DNA of 7,290 nucleotides from Chloroflexota bacterium (GTDB lineage Bacteria > Chloroflexota > UBA6077 > CF-72): NCBI GenBank assembly GCA_019247135.1, contig JAFAPL010000650.1, positions 1 to 7,290 of the forward strand, written 5' to 3'. Positions 5,624 to 7,290 of this stretch are shown here, piece by piece. Below the pieces are notes generated by a model. That model was not told the DNA's origin. It searched no databases and saw only the letters and a program-made list of their open reading frames with translations. The position numbers and the translations under genes are program-made. The first letter of the stretch is position 1. Each line of letters opens with the position of its first letter.

Positions 5624-7290
5624 GTTACCGGCTGGGCGTCGACATCGGCGGTACCTTTACGGATGCGATTCTGTGGCACGACGGCGGTGAGCCTCCGCGA
5701 ATCGCGAAGGTTCCGTCCACTCCGCACGACCCGTCAGAAGGCTTTCTTACGGCCGCACGGCAGATCGTCGCCGAAGCCGGACTGTCGCCGCGGAGTGTTG
5801 AATTGATCGTTCACGGCACGACCGTGGCCACCAACGCGATTATCGAAGGTAAAACCGCGCGAACCGCATTCGTGACCACGCGCGGTTTTCGCGATCTGCT
5901 GGAGATCCAACGCCAGATACGGCCGTCGCTGTATGACCTCCAGTTCGAAAAGCCGGCTCCGCTTGTACCGCGCGACCTGTGTTTTGAAGTCACCGAGCGT
6001 CTTGATGCAAGCGGGGCTGTCGTCCAGCCAATCGACGAGACCGAGCTCCGGCAGGTCGCCGCTGCGCTCCGCGACGCAGGCGTCGCATCCATCGCCGTGT
6101 GTTTCCTGCACGCGTATCGAAATCCGGTGCACGAACAACAGGCGGGCGCCATCTTGCGTGAGACCTTGCCGCAGGCGAGCGTGTCGCTTTCGTCTGAAGT
6201 TGCGCCAGAATTTCGCGAGTACTTCCGCGCCAGCACAACTGTTGTAAACGCCGCCGTGCGACCGGTCGTCGAACGCTACCTGACCGCGATCACCGATCGA
6301 CTGCGGTCAGAGCAGTTCGCAGCGCCACTGCTGGTCATGCAGAGCAACGGAGGTGTGTTGACATCGGCGAGCGCCTCGGAACGGCCCGTGTTCATGGTCG
6401 AATCAGGCCCTGCCGCGGGGGTCATTGCAGCCACGTATGTTGCGGAGTGCCTCGGCCGTCGAGACGTGATCGCGTTTGACATGGGCGGCACAACCGCAAA
6501 GGCCGGCCTGGTGCGCAATGGCTCCCCTGCGGTAACCAAAGACTACGAGGTGGGCGCTCGCGCCGGGGCCGGTATCGGCGGCGCCCGCGGGAGCGGGTAT
6601 CCGATCCGCACGCCTGTTATCGACCTGGTGGAGATCGGGGCTGGCGGTGGCAGCATCGCCTGGGTCGACTCGGGTGGAGCGCTGCGCGTCGGTCCACAGA
6701 GCGCCGGGGCCGAGCCCGGACCGGCCTGTTATGCGCGCGGTGGCACGGAACCTACTGTCACTGACGCCAACCTGGTTCTTGGTCGACTTGCGCCGGACAA
6801 TTTCCTCGGCGGGGCGTTGCAACTGGATGTGGATGCCGCCCGACTAGCAGTGGAACGCGTGTGCGCGCAACCGTTGGGCCTGGATGTCGTCGCGGCCGCT
6901 CACGGCATTGTCGAGATTGCAAATGCGGCGATGACGAACGCCCTGCATCTTGTGTCGGTCCAGCGCGGGCACGATCCACGCGATTTCGCGCTCGTCGCGT
7001 TCGGCGGTGCTGGACCATTGCACGCGAACCGTCTGGCGGCCGAGTTGCACATGCCACTGACAGTTGTGCCTGCCAGTCCAGGTATTACGTCTGCCCTGGG
7101 CTTGCTGGCCACCGATCTCGTGTACGACTACTCGCGCACATTCCACCGCGCCACTACCTCGCTCGACCCGGCAGAAGCCGAACACGCGTTTGTGGACCTC
7201 GAACAACAGGGCAGGACGGTTCTGCAGCGCGACGGTGTGTCGCCCGCCAATATCGCGTTCCGGCGGTACCTGGAGATGCGGTACGTTGGC
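5620..7290 (+). CDS. hyuA: Hydantoinase A/oxoprolinase family subunit (3' end outside window)
   Basis: The first 557 residues of HyuA are present. Family members are usually near 690 residues, so roughly the last 130 are missing. The protein belongs to the ASKHA-type ATPase fold. The N-terminal phosphate-binding motif DIGGTFTD is at 8-15 and HGTTVATNAIIEG at 65-77. The second domain shows ESGPAAGV (261-268), FDMGGTTAK (286-294), EIGAGGGSIAWVD (338-350), SAGAEPGPACY (361-371), TVTDANLVLGRL (379-390) and AFGGAGPLHA (460-469). All expected nucleotide and metal motifs appear intact. It forms the ATP-using half of the HyuA-HyuB enzyme. The gene overlaps hyuB by ATGA, so the two chains are probably made in matched amounts. 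The final residues RYLEMRYVG are where the conserved C-terminal domain continues. Substrate could be a hydantoin, 5-oxoproline or a ketone carboxylation substrate. Confidence 0.94.
   Translation, partial: MSYRLGVDIGGTFTDAILWHDGGEPPRIAKVPSTPHDPSEGFLTAARQIVAEAGLSPRSVELIVHGTTVATNAIIEGKTARTAFVTTRGFRDLLEIQRQIRPSLYDLQFEKPAPLVPRDLCFEVTERLDASGAVVQPIDETELRQVAAALRDAGVASIAVCFLHAYRNPVHEQQAGAILRETLPQASVSLSSEVAPEFREYFRASTTVVNAAVRPVVERYLTAITDRLRSEQFAAPLLVMQSNGGVLTSASASERPVFMVESGPAAGVIAATYVAECLGRRDVIAFDMGGTTAKAGLVRNGSPAVTKDYEVGARAGAGIGGARGSGYPIRTPVIDLVEIGAGGGSIAWVDSGGALRVGPQSAGAEPGPACYARGGTEPTVTDANLVLGRLAPDNFLGGALQLDVDAARLAVERVCAQPLGLDVVAAAHGIVEIANAAMTNALHLVSVQRGHDPRDFALVAFGGAGPLHANRLAAELHMPLTVVPASPGITSALGLLATDLVYDYSRTFHRATTSLDPAEAEHAFVDLEQQGRTVLQRDGVSPANIAFRRYLEMRYVG

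Overview
The DNA is GC-rich. Its most telling gene is a secreted protein with a long Thr/Pro/Ser linker (repeated TPTPQPSATP-type motifs) and a Tat-type signal. Together these suggest a Chloroflexota-like or related high-GC, largely uncultivated bacterium. This is inference from style only; no rRNA or marker gene is present.

Left third (1-1987, minus strand): the first 662 codons of a Tat-exported surface or extracellular protein that runs off the left edge. It begins at a GTG. Tectonin-like and hemopexin-like repeats lie on both sides of a Thr/Pro linker encoded by four tandem 36-bp units. Its Shine-Dalgarno site directly abuts a hexanucleotide tandem array (CAGACT, about six copies, 2002-2038).

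Middle (2039-2935): a zone of gene debris. On the minus strand is a piece of a TniB/TnsC/MuB-like AAA ATPase (transposition helper) with a ruined Walker A, an intact Walker B and no C-terminal half. Diverging from it on the plus strand is a small CxxC...CxxC zinc-ribbon gene. Its protein can be read almost completely, but only by hopping between two frames at about five short-run indels. Both look like decayed accessory or mobile genes.

Right part (2936-7290, plus strand): an intact catabolic operon. A sigma70-like promoter (TTGACG-N17-TAGCAT) is followed by a perfect 17-nt palindrome just before an IclR-family regulator. That gene overlaps hyuB (hydantoinase B/oxoprolinase family) by ATGA, and hyuB overlaps hyuA (hydantoinase A/oxoprolinase family) by another ATGA. 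hyuA leaves the window after 557 codons. HyuA and HyuB are expected to form one ATP-dependent enzyme acting on a cyclic amide (hydantoin, N-methylhydantoin or 5-oxoproline type) or a related substrate. The IclR protein probably senses the substrate or a product and controls the operon, perhaps through the palindrome.

I found no RNA gene, CRISPR array, complete insertion sequence or convincing intrinsic terminator. The more unusual items are the hexamer array at the start of the secreted-protein gene, the mirrored propeller architecture, and the zinc-ribbon gene broken in alternating frames.
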